From assembly GCA_001630475.1 (NCBI GenBank), contig KV419408.1, positions 558,001 to 622,000 of the forward strand: 64,000 nucleotides of DNA, given 5' to 3'. A program made the translations under genes and the position numbers. This DNA is from Sistotremastrum niveocremeum HHB9708. Its lineage: Eukaryota; Basidiomycota; Agaricomycetes; Sistotremastrales; Sistotremastraceae. Each line of letters starts with the position of its first letter. The stretch's first letter is position 1. This document shows, in pieces, positions 1-12,726 of the stretch. The notes under the pieces are model-generated. The model had not been told where the DNA came from. It did no database searches and worked only from the letters and a program-made list of their open reading frames with translations.

Positions 1-1058
1 GTCAGCTGCACCATTGTTTTTCCGGCAGCCAGATCCCATAATCTAAGAAAGGGTGAGGCCAAAATCAGAAAGGGCAGTGCAAGAAAACTAACCGAACGGT
101 GGAGTCCATACTGGCAGTAATGACCTGGGGATCGGAGTCTTGACATTTGACATCCGCCACTGTTGCAGTATGCCCAGACAAAACATGTATCTGTGCTTTA
201 GTTCGCATGTCCCAAACACGTGCGGAGGCGTCACGACCAGAGGTGACAAGAATATCGAGGGTGGGATGAAGGGAAAGGGAATAAACACCAGACAAATGGC
301 CATGGTAGTGTCGGATGACTTTGTTGGACTCCAGGTCCCAACATTTGACCATTTTGTCTTCTCCACAAGAAAATAGATATGGATGTCGGCTGCTGACTGC
401 GAGACCTCGCACGGTACTGATATGGCCCGTTAAACTGAGACGAAGTTCGCCACTTGCGAGGTCCCATATCTTGATGACACGGTCTCCTGCGCCCGTAGCG
501 AACCACTTGTTAGCTGGTTCGACTGCCACACTTCTAACCCATCCAAGATGTCCTGAAATGACGCGAATGAGCTTCCATGGGGGATGATACTGTGGTTTGA
601 TGGTTTGGGTTTGCTTGTGTAAAGCGAGGGCAGAAGAGAGGGAACTTCGAGATGAGAATGTAGATTGGGGAGTGGCAGGAATAACGGCGAGAGAGTTGAT
701 GAGTGATTGTGTCTTTGAACCGTCGCCGGAGGCTGGACCGGCGGTGATCAATCTAGGTTGTGGTTGACCAGGGGCACTGGGACCTTGCGGTCTGAGAGGA
801 CCAACAGCACCTTGCTGTGCTAGTAAAGCTGCTGGTAGGGTCTGAAAATCCTTGTATTCATTCTGGATTTTGACTGAAAGTCTAAGCTTTGTACTAGAAC
901 GGTGTCAGTGGACGATGCAGCAACGACGTCGACAATGCCTACCTTCTTTCTTCCTCAGCAAAGATGTCGTCGGATGCAGATGCAAATATGTCTCGCGTCC
1001 GTTTTGCACTTGTGCGGAGAAGCGGGTTCAAAGGCGGTATTGGTGCCTCGGTCGACAT
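1..1058 (-). CDS. PRP46: Prp46/PLRG1 WD40 pre-mRNA splicing factor (partial, 3' end outside window)
   Basis: WD40 protein of the Prp19 (NineTeen) complex, acting in spliceosome activation in the nucleus. The start at 1058 gives a Met-Ser-Thr-Glu N-terminus followed by an [11 protein letters not shown] stretch that resembles the N-terminal part of PLRG1. Exon 1 is 1058-943, exon 2 is 881-93, and exon 3 runs from 42 off the window edge. The introns end in CTTAG, and joining them restores KIQNEY (human KLRNEY) and DSTVRLWDL. Near-identical family blocks are visible: [39 protein letters not shown] and [14 protein letters not shown]. Only the N-terminal region and about the first four WD repeats lie in the window. 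The start is 109 bp from the divergent gene at 1168. Confidence 0.93.
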
Positions 1059-1167
1059 GGACAGGCGTGAAAACGAGAGCCCGCGTCGGCGTCGGCTGAG
1101 TTGGCTTGCCGATCAAGTCACTAGGGGCCCTCAGCGCCCCGGCTTTATCATCGTTTCGCCCCATGGG

Positions 1168-2979
1168 ATGTCCTTCTCACAGACGATGCTCTCCCTCGAC
1201 AACGTCCCTGGGGACATATTGGAATACATAGCAATCGCTCTATGTGTTACTGATCGTCCGCTCGGCCCTCCATCCTCACTATCGGCCCTCTTGCGCACCT
1301 GCCGCTCAGTGTACAATGTGCTGTCATTCAGTGCTAACAAACCGCTATATGGTCGCATATTCAAGATGACATTCGATTCATCGGTGGCCTTGCGACGCCT
1401 CGGACTGCAATCTTTGACTGCTGCGGCCCTGGCAGACGAGCTCGTTCTACGGTTCACCGTCATGAAGAGATTCCGGCGTGGCGAAGGGTCTATAGAGCCA
1501 GATCGGGAGCTCTTCGATGCCAGAGAGGTAGAGCAGATCACACAAGGCCTCTGGACTGCCTACTTTATGGTACTTGAGAATGAAGGAAAGAACATCGAGA
1601 TGTTGCGTATATATGCGCGCATAAACACCTGGATATTGGACTACTTGTTCGACGCGAATGGTGCATCATTCATCAATGACGAGATCAGACAGGAAACCTG
1701 GCCCGAGCCATCTGTCAATATCTGTCTTGCCATGTCACTTGCGTGGTTCTTCCTTGAGCCTTGTAAGTCGACATAATCCATACTGTCTGTCGTTCACTAA
1801 AGAGCCAGCTTTGGCAGCTCGTATCGGCATTGGAGGCCAAAGAACACTCAAAATGTTTTCGTTGGGATCTCATCGAGTTTGTTGTTTTCATTTTCCGGCT
1901 GCGGCTTTCGTTCTCAATTATCTCCAGTATTCCCCATCTTCTCTTTCATGGAATGATTTCCGTCAAGATCGCCCTCCAAATGCCTTGGAATCTTCAGACG
2001 TGAGATTCTATGGCCGTGATAGATCATTTTATGCCCCATCGATTGTTCCTACCGCCATTCTGTCGTTCTTATCATTGATGGCAAGCACGCCGTTCATGAC
2101 GCGTCCAACCCTAACTCTCGCCTTTCCTGAAAGTGCGTCTGCCAAGGGCGATACCACTGTTCTTAATTCTTCGACACGGTGGGAGAGCGAATGGATGCGA
2201 ACGCTTCCTGCACCTTCTGACAAACCTGGCCCATGCTGGATCAACGGATGCATGGATGAAATCTGGGAGGGCAAGTTCACGGTAGGCATTTTCTCTACGT
2301 ATGCATTCCTCGCTCATATAGCATATAGTACATGGATTTCAGTGACTTTGCAGCTCTTCGACACGACGTACCCCCCGGGTTTCTCCAGGCCAGCCTTATT
2401 GCGCAACATGATCAGTTCTGGACTCTGCGAGAACATCATTTACTGACCGTTGAAAACGCAACAACGGAGCCATTACCCATTGGTGATGCACTTTCTGCTT
2501 TCCTGCCCAAAGGCTGTGCCATGGTCGAGGACTCGACTGGCATTAATATGCAGGAGCCGGGGAAGTCACAGGTTGTGCGATACGTGAGATGGAACAAGAA
2601 CGAGTTTCCTCTAGTTTGCCAATCGAAAGATATAGTTATTGTTGGCGAGGTAGGAGTGTCAGCGGCTCTATGACTTTTCCACGAGAATCTCACGAGACAT
2701 AGGGACATTCCAACTGGGGAAGGTTCATCCTCAAAGGAAGAGTACGCAAGAGCGACGGCTTTGTGACTTTGCTGAAAGAATATGTTCGTGCCATTTGTTT
2801 CTCTGGCGTTATATTTATTTATCATCCCACAGACGGACGGTCCAAGAGGGAGCTGGTTGTATCGAGGGTATGTGATAGGACATCCCGGGGGAAATTTAGT
2901 TGGGCGATGGAGAGATACTATTACTCCGTCACTACACGCAGGATACGAAGGGTGTTTCGCTTTGACGCCGCGGAAATAG
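1168..2979 (+). CDS. F-box-like agaricomycete protein with C-terminal FILKGRVR domain
   Basis: The start at 1168 (MSFSQTMLSLDNVPGDIL) is chosen because it directly precedes an F-box-like helix (NVPGDILEYIAIAL, then LLRTCRSVYNVLS). I recall large agaricomycete families with the same plan: an F-box-like N-terminus, a variable middle, then a block around FYGRVRxxDGLIALVR and a small terminal domain. Here those parts read WGRFILKGRVRKSDGFVTL and WLYRGYVIGHPGGNLVGRW. Introns inferred at about 1764-1811, 2281-2329, 2650-2700 and 2781-2831 join the frames; for example GKFT joins YMDFSDF, and VGEG joins HSNWGRF. The reading frame between about 1812 and 1990 is the least certain part. F-box proteins usually recruit substrates to SCF ubiquitin ligases, but the substrate here is unknown. 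Confidence 0.72.
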
Positions 2980-3139
2980 ATACTATATATGGGCGACTAA
3001 CTTACGATTTGTTGGGCGCTAAGCCAATTAGTGGCGAAATCCGAGATCCGACCCTTATCTTTCTAACCCATTTGGGCTGAGATAAAGAATGAACTTCTGC
3101 GTGAGTGTATGACGCTAAGCTGTTCTTTCCTAGACATCC

Positions 3140-5406
3140 ATGACCCAAGAAGATTCTGCTGCCCCCCAAACGCTCTCGTCGTCGCTGACGAACAGCGTGT
3201 TCGACGGCCTGCGTGCTTGTATGTTCTTTTGTCTTAACGCGTACTGTGCACTCAACGACTGCCATAGACCACCGCTCTCAAACCTTGGTCGTGCCCTCGT
3301 CCTATGTAGCCAGTTCAAGCACCTTTACCGCCAGCTTCGACGACGAAGAGTCTATTCTTGAAGAAGGCACGAGACAGGAGACAGAGGACGAGAATTTTGA
3401 CGGCCCATCTATTGACGACGACCGAACCCCGTTGGTCGGCGACTTTACCTGGGACGAAGCAGTCTATCAACCCAGGCAGTCTCCAACCACGCCTCCTCGC
3501 CCCAACCCGCGCCTCTATTCGTCTGCACCCAGGTCATATCATGCGACCCCGCCTTCGATACATGTTCCGGCGCAAGTGTCTCCTATCCCGGCACCTCATG
3601 AAGAAGAAACCCCTCTTCTCCAGAAGGGAATCTCGTTCACGAGTCCACCTGTACCGGACAGGTCTCATTCTTTCGCGACGGGCACTCGCCCAGAGATCAT
3701 AGCCCGTCGGCCATCCCTCGCCAGTAGTCTGCATCCCCGCAACATTGCCAGGCGCGACTCCTTCGAGAGCACCAAGGGATTCGTTCTCTCGGGTTCTAGC
3801 ACATTCGGTCAAACGGTTTGTGAATGCCTTTAATCGTAATCCACAATCTCACACGCGTTGAACGGACAGCTCTTCAATTCTATAGCCATTCTTCTCGGCA
3901 TCGGCATGTTATCCGAGCCGCTTGCTTTTGCGTACGCGGGATGGATTGGAGGCTCTGTTTTGATCGTGTTTTATGGGTTTATTACCTGCTACACGTATGT
4001 ACCCAGTTCTACACGCCATCTGCGTCACTCAACAGTCCGTATAGGGCTAAGATACTGGCAAAAATTATCCTCTCCGACCCGAGGCTTCGCACATACGCCG
4101 ATATTGGGCGACGCGCATTCGGCCCTCGCTCCGTCCCATTAACAAGCACTTTATTTGCATTAGAATTGTTTTCGTTGAGGTGCGTATCTACGCGTTCACT
4201 TGACGAAACCACGCCTCACGAACATCGCAGTGTTGTTCTCATAACATTGTTCGCTGACTCCTTGCACTCTGTTGTCCCCTCGCATTCCAAGACTACCTAC
4301 AAACTAGTGTCGCTTCTCATGTAAGTGGGTCTGGTCTTGGACCCTTCTTTTCACTGATGGTTTGTCCCTTAGACTGATACCAACCGTGCATCTTCCGCTA
4401 TCATTTCTTGCATATACTTCAATCATTGGCATCGTTTCCACTATTCTTATTCTCTTCGTCGTGTTTTTCGATGGATTCTCGAAACAAACCTCTCCAGGGT
4501 CATTGATCTCCCCAGCCCCTACCGACTTGGCACCTTACAGCGTCGAGACTCTCGGTGTAGCTTTCGGGCTTATGATGGCTGGCTTCTCAGGTCATGCTGT
4601 CATACCGAGTTTGGCGAAAGATATGCGAGACCCACGTCAATTTGATAAAATGATCGAATGGGCTTTTGTGAGACAACGCCTATGATTGTGGTGCATATAG
4701 CTCATCCTCTGACTCAGATCGTGGCAACTATTATATACGGCATCCTGGGGGCGGCTGGCTACCTGATGTTCGGCTACGCCATCAGTGATGAAGTATGTCA
4801 ATGCCATTTCCTACTCCTCACAGTTGCTGACGAAGGTCCATAGGTTAGCCAGGACTTGCTTCACACTGTGGGTTATAACCCGACTTTGAACAAGGTCTTA
4901 ATGTGGATGCTTGTGATAATGCCCATGTAAGCTCAATTTCAATCGTTAGCGCACGAGATGAACATTGACTCCCGCGACAGCTCCAAGTTCGCACTGGGCA
5001 CTCGACCTGTAAGTTGACTACAACATCCTCGACGAATGATAGACCTAACAAAGCCTTGCAGCTGAGCGTTACGATCGAGATTCTTCTGGGAATCGAGACC
5101 TTGGCGCATGTCGAGCATACTGGTCCCAGTCCACCGCGCTCTACTTGGAAAACGATATTCCGTGTCCTCACGCGTTCTCTTCTTGCAGTCTTTGCAGTCA
5201 TAGTCTCCATTTTGATCCCAGATTTCTCATCCATGATGGCTTTCCTGGGGTCGTTCAGTGCGTTCATGATCTGTGTTATCGGGCCAGTATCGGCCAAAAT
5301 CATGCTTGAGGGCGGCTGGAAGAAAGCAAAGCTATGGGACTTGCTTCTTCTACTCATAGCTGTGGTGATGGCTGTCTGGGGAACCGTGGTGGCATTTATG
5401 CAGTAA
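3140..5406 (+). CDS. AVT-type amino-acid transporter (AAAP family, vacuolar)
   Basis: Membrane permease of the amino acid/auxin permease family (Pfam Aa_trans), close to yeast Avt1-type vacuolar transporters. The N-terminal 200 or so residues are hydrophilic and Ser/Pro-rich, typical of Avt1, and include DDRTPLVGDFTWDEA and EEETPLLQKGISF. The first membrane segment reads LFNSIAILLGIGMLSEPLAF, the family's signature opening. About ten further hydrophobic segments follow, including VVLITLFADSLH, LSFLAYTSIIGIVSTILILF, GLMMAGFSGHAVIPSL, YGILGAAGYLMFGY and LLIAVVMAVWGTVVAF. At least seven introns of about 50 nt break the gene, for example GCTT|GTATGT at 3220 and CAAACG|GTTTGT at 3814. Stop TAA is at 5404-5406. 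The substrate cannot be read from the sequence. Confidence 0.85.
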
Positions 5407-5526
5407 TTACATCCCCCTTTTCCATGTGAAAATCCAATTGCCAACCTCATGCTGCCTGCGCATGTCCAATAATCTTGGCAAGTTCTATTACTAGTTAGCA
5501 TGGATGTATACGATGGACATCAATCA

Positions 5527-6378
5527 TTACGCACGAGGGAATTGGATGTTTTCGTGTACCACCGTAGCCTCGATACGATTGTCAGGGTTTGGAGGAATCG
5601 TGATTACATCGTCCTCCAAACTCCAGTCTACATCCTCTACAAACGAGACGAAATCCTCTCCTGGAAACCAAATTAAGGACACCTTGATTTCTATTAAATC
5701 AGAAATGCGCACCGTCCAGGTCCAAATAATTGGACAACCTCTGTTTTCCAATTTTCGTGAATGCGGCTCTGACAGCACGTACAACCACCTCTCGCACGCT
5801 ATCATCAAATCCAAGACACTCTATGGTGTAGTTTTCGCGCAATGGAGCCAATGGCTCCGACTTGTAAAGTTTCCAAAACTCAGGGAACCGACATTGATGC
5901 AAAAGTTCTGAGAGTGCAGTGAGGTACGGCAGGAGGGAAGGCAACGGGTCAGGTTCGTCATCATCAGATTCAGGATATGGCCTCCTTTCTCCAAGTAGGG
6001 CCAGGCAGAGATTGAAGTCGGGCATGGGAGCAGCGGTTAGGGCTTTTATGAGGATGTTGATGACTACGTCTCCATTGTACAGATCGGGGTTGAATTGATA
6101 ACTGGGAGCCATGAGCATCACAGCTTCACAATGGGTATTTAGTATCTCACAGCTTCAAGATTGCGAGATTGGCTAGGCAATCGTATTCTTGAGAACGTAT
6201 TTGGTGGTAAAGGTAGTCTTCCAGAATTCCACCGTTAGCAGGATTGTACCGGTCTAGAGAAATTTTAGTGACCCATCGCGTATGAGCTTTACAGTCTATC
6301 CTCACCAACACCAGAGACCAGTTCGTCGATGAGCTCTGGTCGTGTGGAAGGCGACACCCAAGTTGCTGTTGCAGACAT
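5527..6378 (-). CDS. Translation initiation factor eIF3 subunit K
   Basis: Small non-core subunit of eIF3, the scaffold of the 43S preinitiation complex. The short first exon encodes MSATATWVSPSTRPELIDEL. The next exon carries RYNPANGGILEDYLYHQI and YDCLANLAILKL, and the next YQFNPDLYNGDVV and NILIKALTAAPMPDFNLCL. These match the HEAT-like region of eIF3k (human YQFNPAFF and ILLKALTNLPHTDFTLC). After an intron of about 52 nt the winged-helix end reads VDWSLEDDVITIPPNPDN and IEATVVHENIQFPRA, as in fungal eIF3k. The product is about 225-235 residues, the usual size. Its start codon is only 44 bp from the divergent WDR5-like gene, so the two must share a very compact promoter. Confidence 0.92.
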
Positions 6379-6422
6379 AATTGAAGGCAAATTTACAAAT
6401 AACAGTCAACAAAACTCAAGAA
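6379..6422. promoter_or_regulatory. Ultra-short divergent promoter (eIF3k / WDR5 homologue)
   Basis: Only 44 bp separate the two divergent start codons at 6378 (-) and 6423 (+). Core promoter elements and both 5' leaders must therefore lie here or overlap the opposing coding sequence. I see no TATA box. The stretch is A-rich on the + strand. Confidence 0.6.
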
Positions 6423-7907
<1,485 letters not shown>

Positions 7908-8031
7908 CTGGCTATGCCGTCCATCGTCCTGCTTTCCGCGTCTTGCATGTTTTCGTACCCGTTCTGCACATCACAGCTAATAAACCGAATTATTCACATC
8001 TATACATCACAATATCAACTGCATCATTGGC

Positions 8032-9002
8032 CTATCTACGTTTCCCCCTTCCTCTCCCTCGTGGGGTACCGTGCTTTTTCTCCGGCGTTACAGCCTCTTC
8101 GGCGGGCTCTGGTTCTGTCGTAGTGTTACCCATCAGAGCAGCTAGTCCACTACTGAAATCCATGTTCTGCATTGAGCTCTGCATGTTTGTCATGGCTGCT
8201 CTTCTTTCCTGGAAGTCCTTTGCGGTTTCGGGATCCATGTTTTTCTGGATACATAGAAGTCAACAAACATTCTGAAAAGAAACCGAAAGTAACGATGCGT
8301 ACAATGAGCAGAGGCATGAGCAGGATCATTCCACCAGCGAGTACCATCATCAACATCATAGGGTTCTTCAACATGCCGAGGGCATTGAATCCCTGGGGCG
8401 CAACAAAGTAGACGTTCTGCCGGTGGGCTGACACACGGACGGGATACGGGAGCTTGATTTCAGGTTGTCCTAGCGGCGTGAGAGGAGTCCCAGGCAGGTA
8501 GGGTTGGACGGCTGGGTCTTCAGTGGAAGATGACACATTGAGTCGGAGCTGAGGCATTGTCAGCCTCGACTGAATACCATCAGAAACACTAGTGAAATGA
8601 CCTGGTCGAAATGATGGTCGTGGGCGAGGATGGAGAGGACATGGACACCCGCCTCGACATTGGGGCTAATCACAGATCTGAGTGAACAGTATACGAAGCA
8701 ATGACTCGACAAACATTATGAATGAGCCATCCTTATGCACGGCAGAAGACCACCGTGAGCCGCTGTTCAAGACTGCCTGGGCCTGTCCTAATGAAGTCGC
8801 GTCTGTGTCGTGTAAGGAAATTAGAGAATGGGCTTGGGCAGTGCATTCGGATGCCTGCCTGGACAGACTTCATTCCATTCGATGCGCCCTCGGATGTCGA
8901 GCGCAGAGACTACAGTGCTAGAGACGAATGTTGAAGAGGCTCGTTTGAACGAAAAAGAGAATTGTACCTGGCAAGCAGAACAGGTAACAAGAGAAGACGC
9001 AT
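8032..9002 (-). CDS. ER membrane protein complex subunit 7 (EMC7)
   Basis: Subunit of the ER membrane insertase EMC, with a lumenal beta-sandwich and one membrane helix. The start at 9002 gives a signal peptide (MRLLLLPVLLASTVVSA) directly before ALDIRGRIEWNE, the start of the DUF2012 sandwich. Later exons read VLNSGSRW, HKDGSFIM, PNVEAGVHVLSILAHDHHFD and IKLPYPVRVSAHRQNVYF. The membrane anchor block NPMMLMMVLAGGMILLMPLL matches human EMC7 (NPMVMMMVLPLLIFVLLP), and MDPETAKDFQERRAAM follows it. The tail is basic (RGRGRGKRR), as in EMC7. The second intron appears to use a GC donor (8858-8788), because no GT donor keeps the frame open. About five introns in all. Confidence 0.88.
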
Positions 9003-9271
9003 CAGCGCTTCTCGGATGCATTCAGAGTGGTAATACAAGAGCTATGCTACACTTTCTACGATGATTTCAACTTGATATATTCTGAGGTGACATGGAGGAG
9101 CTCAAATAGCGCAAGCCACTTCGTAGCATTGCATTCCTAAACCCAAAGATCAGAGAACGAACGCAGAATGCACTGGTATTCGTCACGTACCGTTGTTTGA
9201 ACAACTGCAAGGTGGCCTGTGGATTTGAAAGATCTCTTAAAGAATCGTCGAGAGCATTCCTGCAGAGATGT

Positions 9272-9643
9272 TCATCGCCCAGAATTGAGAGCAAGTAACA
9301 AATCGTACTTGTCGTCCGAGACCGCCAGAGTGTCAATGACATACATGTGCGGGTTGACCGCATCTCCATCACCTGGCGCTCCATTCGCCTCCAGCACTCG
9401 AACGGCACTGATGGCGACGTTCTTGGACAGACTCCTCACTCTGGGCGGCTCTGTAGATGTTGGATCGAAGTCCATGACTAGCACAGCAGCCTCGCTCGCG
9501 GGTCCAATGGATGGTAAGGGGTCATCAGCATAGCAATATTGGATCGTAGGATGGACCAGAGTCTCGGGGCTCACTCCCGTCGACGAGCTGACTGGCAAAC
9601 TCGAATGCGATAGCAAAACATACTGAGGAGGTGCCTGTGACAT
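9272..9643 (-). CDS. Small acidic fungal protein of unknown function
   Basis: Single-exon ORF of 123 residues from the ATG at 9643 (MSQAPPQYVLLSHSSLP). I do not recognise a named domain. Visible blocks are HPTIQYCYADDPLPSIGP, AAVLVMDFDPTSTEPPRV, KNVAISAVRVLEANGAPG and HMYVIDTLAV. They are reminiscent of short conserved hypothetical proteins of fungi that contain an HPxIxYxYADD block. The protein is hydrophilic and acidic, with no signal peptide or membrane segment. An open frame continues upstream to 9988, but it lacks an ATG there and overlaps the divergent CAP gene. It shares a 166-bp divergent promoter with that gene. Function unknown. Confidence 0.6.
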   Translation of the reverse strand: MSQAPPQYVLLSHSSLPVSSSTGVSPETLVHPTIQYCYADDPLPSIGPASEAAVLVMDFDPTSTEPPRVRSLSKNVAISAVRVLEANGAPGDGDAVNPHMYVIDTLAVSDDKYDLLLALNSGR

Positions 9644-9809
9644 CGTTGCCAAAGACTCGAAATCCGGTCGGAATTTCTGATCGACGAAGACCGTAGCCTG
9701 GCGACCGAAATTCGACCTAGGGACAGTACATGTACCCTGCGGACTCGTCGCTGTCGACGCACTCTTCTTCAACTTTCTTTCATTCTGTCTGCTGGTCCAC
9801 TCTTTACAG

Positions 9810-11296
9810 ATGCATTCGTTCTTTTCTTTCACCTTCCTTGTTTTCTGTCTTTCGTTCTCTTCTTTGGCCAAGGCTGGTCCTGCTTGCGCGAGCAAGTATA
9901 AACATGCCGCCGAGTGCGCTACACTCTGTACTTCGCGGTGGGGATGGCCAGGACATACTTTTGGCTCTGATAAATGGGGCGCCGTCATATCACCCTCTTC
10001 GGCCGATTCTCAGGACGCAGTTATGCCTGCAAGTGCTTGCTCAGGTGGCACAACCACCACGGGTTCGATCTCGTATGTTTCTCTGGTCGCCGTAATCGTT
10101 GGGAACTCATTCGAAAGATGATCCAGCTTCAACTCCACCTCCGGAAACGCGACCATCGCCAACCCCGGTGTGGTGCCATCAACTAGCATATACGACGGTT
10201 CACCGACCGCTACACTGTACACATCAACGGCTCCGAATCCTTCGAACATCACACTCATCCCATTCGCTTCTCAAGGCACGGTCAACAGTTCCTCCGTTGT
10301 CTCTCCTACGACCTCCTCCGGTAGCCTGTCCCATTTCCTGTCAAGTCAGACCTCAGCACCGGCCTCCACATTGTCTTCCTCCAGTCAGAAACCGGCGTTG
10401 CCTTCATCTAAGGTCCCTGAGATATCGCCTTCCCAACTCGCGGAGCCATCACCTTCAAGCCATACATCTCAGTCTCACTCTTCCACTACGTCTCCGCCGC
10501 CCTCGCCGCCGAGTAGTACGCATTCGTCGTCCACAACTCCATCCCCTTCGCCATCTTCAAACAGTGCTTCAAGTGAGAGCTCGGATGCTCAAACCTCGAG
10601 CAGCGATATCGATCAGTACCTTCAGTTCCACAATACGATACGAGCTCAGCATGGTGCGAATGCTTTGACATGGTCCGACAATTTGGCTTCGAAGGCTCAG
10701 CAATGGGCGAATGGATGTGTCTTTAAACATAGCGGGGGCACTCTCGGACCCTTTGGAGGTAATTGGCCCACTGAAATTCAAAAGTCTTTCATGTGATCAA
10801 ACATCTGGATCAGAAAATCTAGCTGCCGGGACTGGATCAGGGTATGGCATCCAAAATGCTGTCCAGGATTGGACCAATGAAGTTTGTAAGTAACCTCGCA
10901 TCGTCTGTCTAAACACAACTAATCCATGGCTCTACAGCTCAATACGTAAAGCTATTATCTGCTGATCATACACCAAATACTCAAGACTTCGTTTGTTAGG
11001 ACCCCAACAATCCTCAGCCCAGCCATTTTACTCAAGTAGTCTGGAAAGCAAGCACACAAGTAGGCTGTGCGGTCCAAAAGTGCTCTGGGATATTCCCTTC
11101 GTCATTTGGGGTGAGTCTGATTGTGCCAAGGACCTATAGCTCTCGCTGAGGGCGGAGAACAGCTTGCCCAGTTCTACGTCTGTGAATATTCTCCGCAAGG
11201 CAACATCATCGGCCAATTTCCGTTAGTTCTCCCAATTTGAATCTGGCACTGATGCGAGCTGATGATTCTTCAAACAGAGAGAACGTTCAGGTTTAA
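9810..11296 (+). CDS. Secreted CAP/SCP (PR-1-like) protein with Ser/Pro/Thr-rich linker
   Basis: Secreted cysteine-rich protein of the CAP superfamily (PR-1, yeast Pry), whose fungal members bind sterols or other lipids outside the cell. The ATG at 9810 gives a clear signal peptide (MHSFFSFTFLVFCLSFSSLA). A Cys-containing segment ending RWGWPGHTFGSDKWGAVI follows, then a Ser/Thr/Pro linker of about 120 residues, then the CAP domain. Cavity residues are visible: His in CVFKHSGG, Glu in GENLAAG (formed across an intron), Glu in DWTNEV, and His in PSHFTQVVW. The closing motif is QFYVCEYSPQGNIIGQF. A 54-nt intron (GTATGT at about 10074, CCAG at about 10127) removes the only in-frame stop, TGA at 10119. 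Four more introns lie in the CAP part. Stop TAA is at 11294. Confidence 0.88.
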
Positions 11297-11486
11297 GCCA
11301 GGAGATAGATGGATCAATCGGCCACTTGTAAGTCAGGCCGGCGGGCCGGCTATGCGACTTGATTTCTTCATGCGCCTATCTTCCCTTCGAGTCAGTATTA
11401 TAAAATATTATTGTAAGGCGTGTCCAATCATACCTTCTACATTGCGATAGAACGGGAGCGTAAGATCCGCGTTCGCAGACAGACTA

Positions 11487-12489
11487 TCAACGTTCTGAGA
11501 TAGCCAAAGAACCTTCATCATGTGTAGCAGAGATCGTAGATCGCTCTGACATCTCCTGCTGGTATTCGTCCAACCTGGTGGACTATTCAGTGCATCAACA
11601 ACGAGCGCAGAAACACCGCAACGTACAATTGCCCAAGCTGCCCAGCTGCTCGCATACCCATGATGAACTCAGATTCCGTTGGCTCACTCGTGGAGTACCG
11701 AGCTTGGTGAATCGCAGCGTTGTATGTTTGTAAACTTCCTTCGTGTTCCGGCGGCATTAATGGGATCAATGGTGCAAAATGGTCCAGCATAGTGACTCTT
11801 GGACGGAGACGGGGAAGATGTGGGATAACATGTCGAGCAGCAGAATCTTCTTGAACAATCAGAGGCTTGCGCGTAATGTCAAAGCAGCAGACGCGTACCG
11901 AGCGGAACCACAGTATCCAACAATGCACGACGAAATCGAATACCATGAAATGGAGTACCTGGGTGATGCAATATAAGTAACGCTAATCTTCAGAGGTTTA
12001 TGTGAGATGGACCTGGTGAGCCCCAACCTTCCCTGAAGGTGGTCTTTGGTAAGGATCGCTCAGCAATGGCGAGTGTTCTCATGTGTTCACTCTTGATATG
12101 CCTGTACACGGCCTGTTCGAGTATTAGAATCGAATTAGACATGTGCATGAGGCGTAATACCCTGGGCAAGTCATCCTCGCGGATAGGAATATAATCTCTC
12201 GGGATCTGACTCAATTTCCGCTGGATTGCGACAGTTCTCTTCACATAATAGCCGAAAGATATCACAGCCTTCCATGGGTTAATTCAAAGCAGAATATCAC
12301 AAACGTGTTCAGAGATACCAATGAGACGTAGGATAATCCTATAACTAGGGCATTCCAGTTATTGCGCAAGTGTGGCGGGTGCGCAGTGCGTGCGGCTTGG
12401 ATGAGCATGCCAACTGCTGACATGAAGAAAAGAAAAACGAGGACACAAAGTAGGAATGCATTAGTGCCGGAAATCAATGAGCGGAACAT
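11487..12489 (-). CDS. Dlt1-like membrane protein (defect at low temperature)
   Basis: Fungal membrane protein of the Dlt1 family; yeast DLT1 mutants grow poorly in the cold, and the molecular role is unknown. The first ATG at 12489 starts a membrane segment (NAFLLCVLVFLFFMSAVGML). A second segment follows (NALVIGLSYVSLVSLNTFVI). The family core is clear: KLSQIPRDYIPIREDDLPR, FREGWGSPG, and later PLIPLMPPEHEGSLQTYNAA with SEPTESEFIMGMRAA. A 3' intron of about 58 nt (GTACGT..ACCAG) joins QLL to DEYQQEMSERSTISATHDE before TGA at 11487-11489. The protein is about 290 residues, short of some ascomycete relatives. It is convergent with the CAP gene. Confidence 0.82.
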
Positions 12490-12726
12490 CTTGAGGACTC
12501 GAAGGTCCAGCTCAAGACGCTCGAAATCAGGACTGCGTCGAGGTCAAGGTCATAAGCCGAAAGAGACAGCAGGCTTCCGACGATGCTTCCGACTCTCTGT
12601 ACTTACTGCTTACTGGTATGATACTCATAACAGAGAAATTACCATGGAACTTCACAGGTTCTCATTTTATATGATGTCAATTAAATCTGAAGGTCACCCT
12701 ACTAGAAATACAGCAATATAACACAT

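Noticed and set aside
955-1164. Minus-strand frame upstream of PRP46 exon 2 as a separate protein
   Set aside because: The same bases in another frame give PRP46 exon 1, which matches the family.
9067-9408. Minus-strand frame next to the small acidic gene, as an extra exon
   Set aside because: No splice pair joins it in a way that extends a recognisable block, and its composition looks random.
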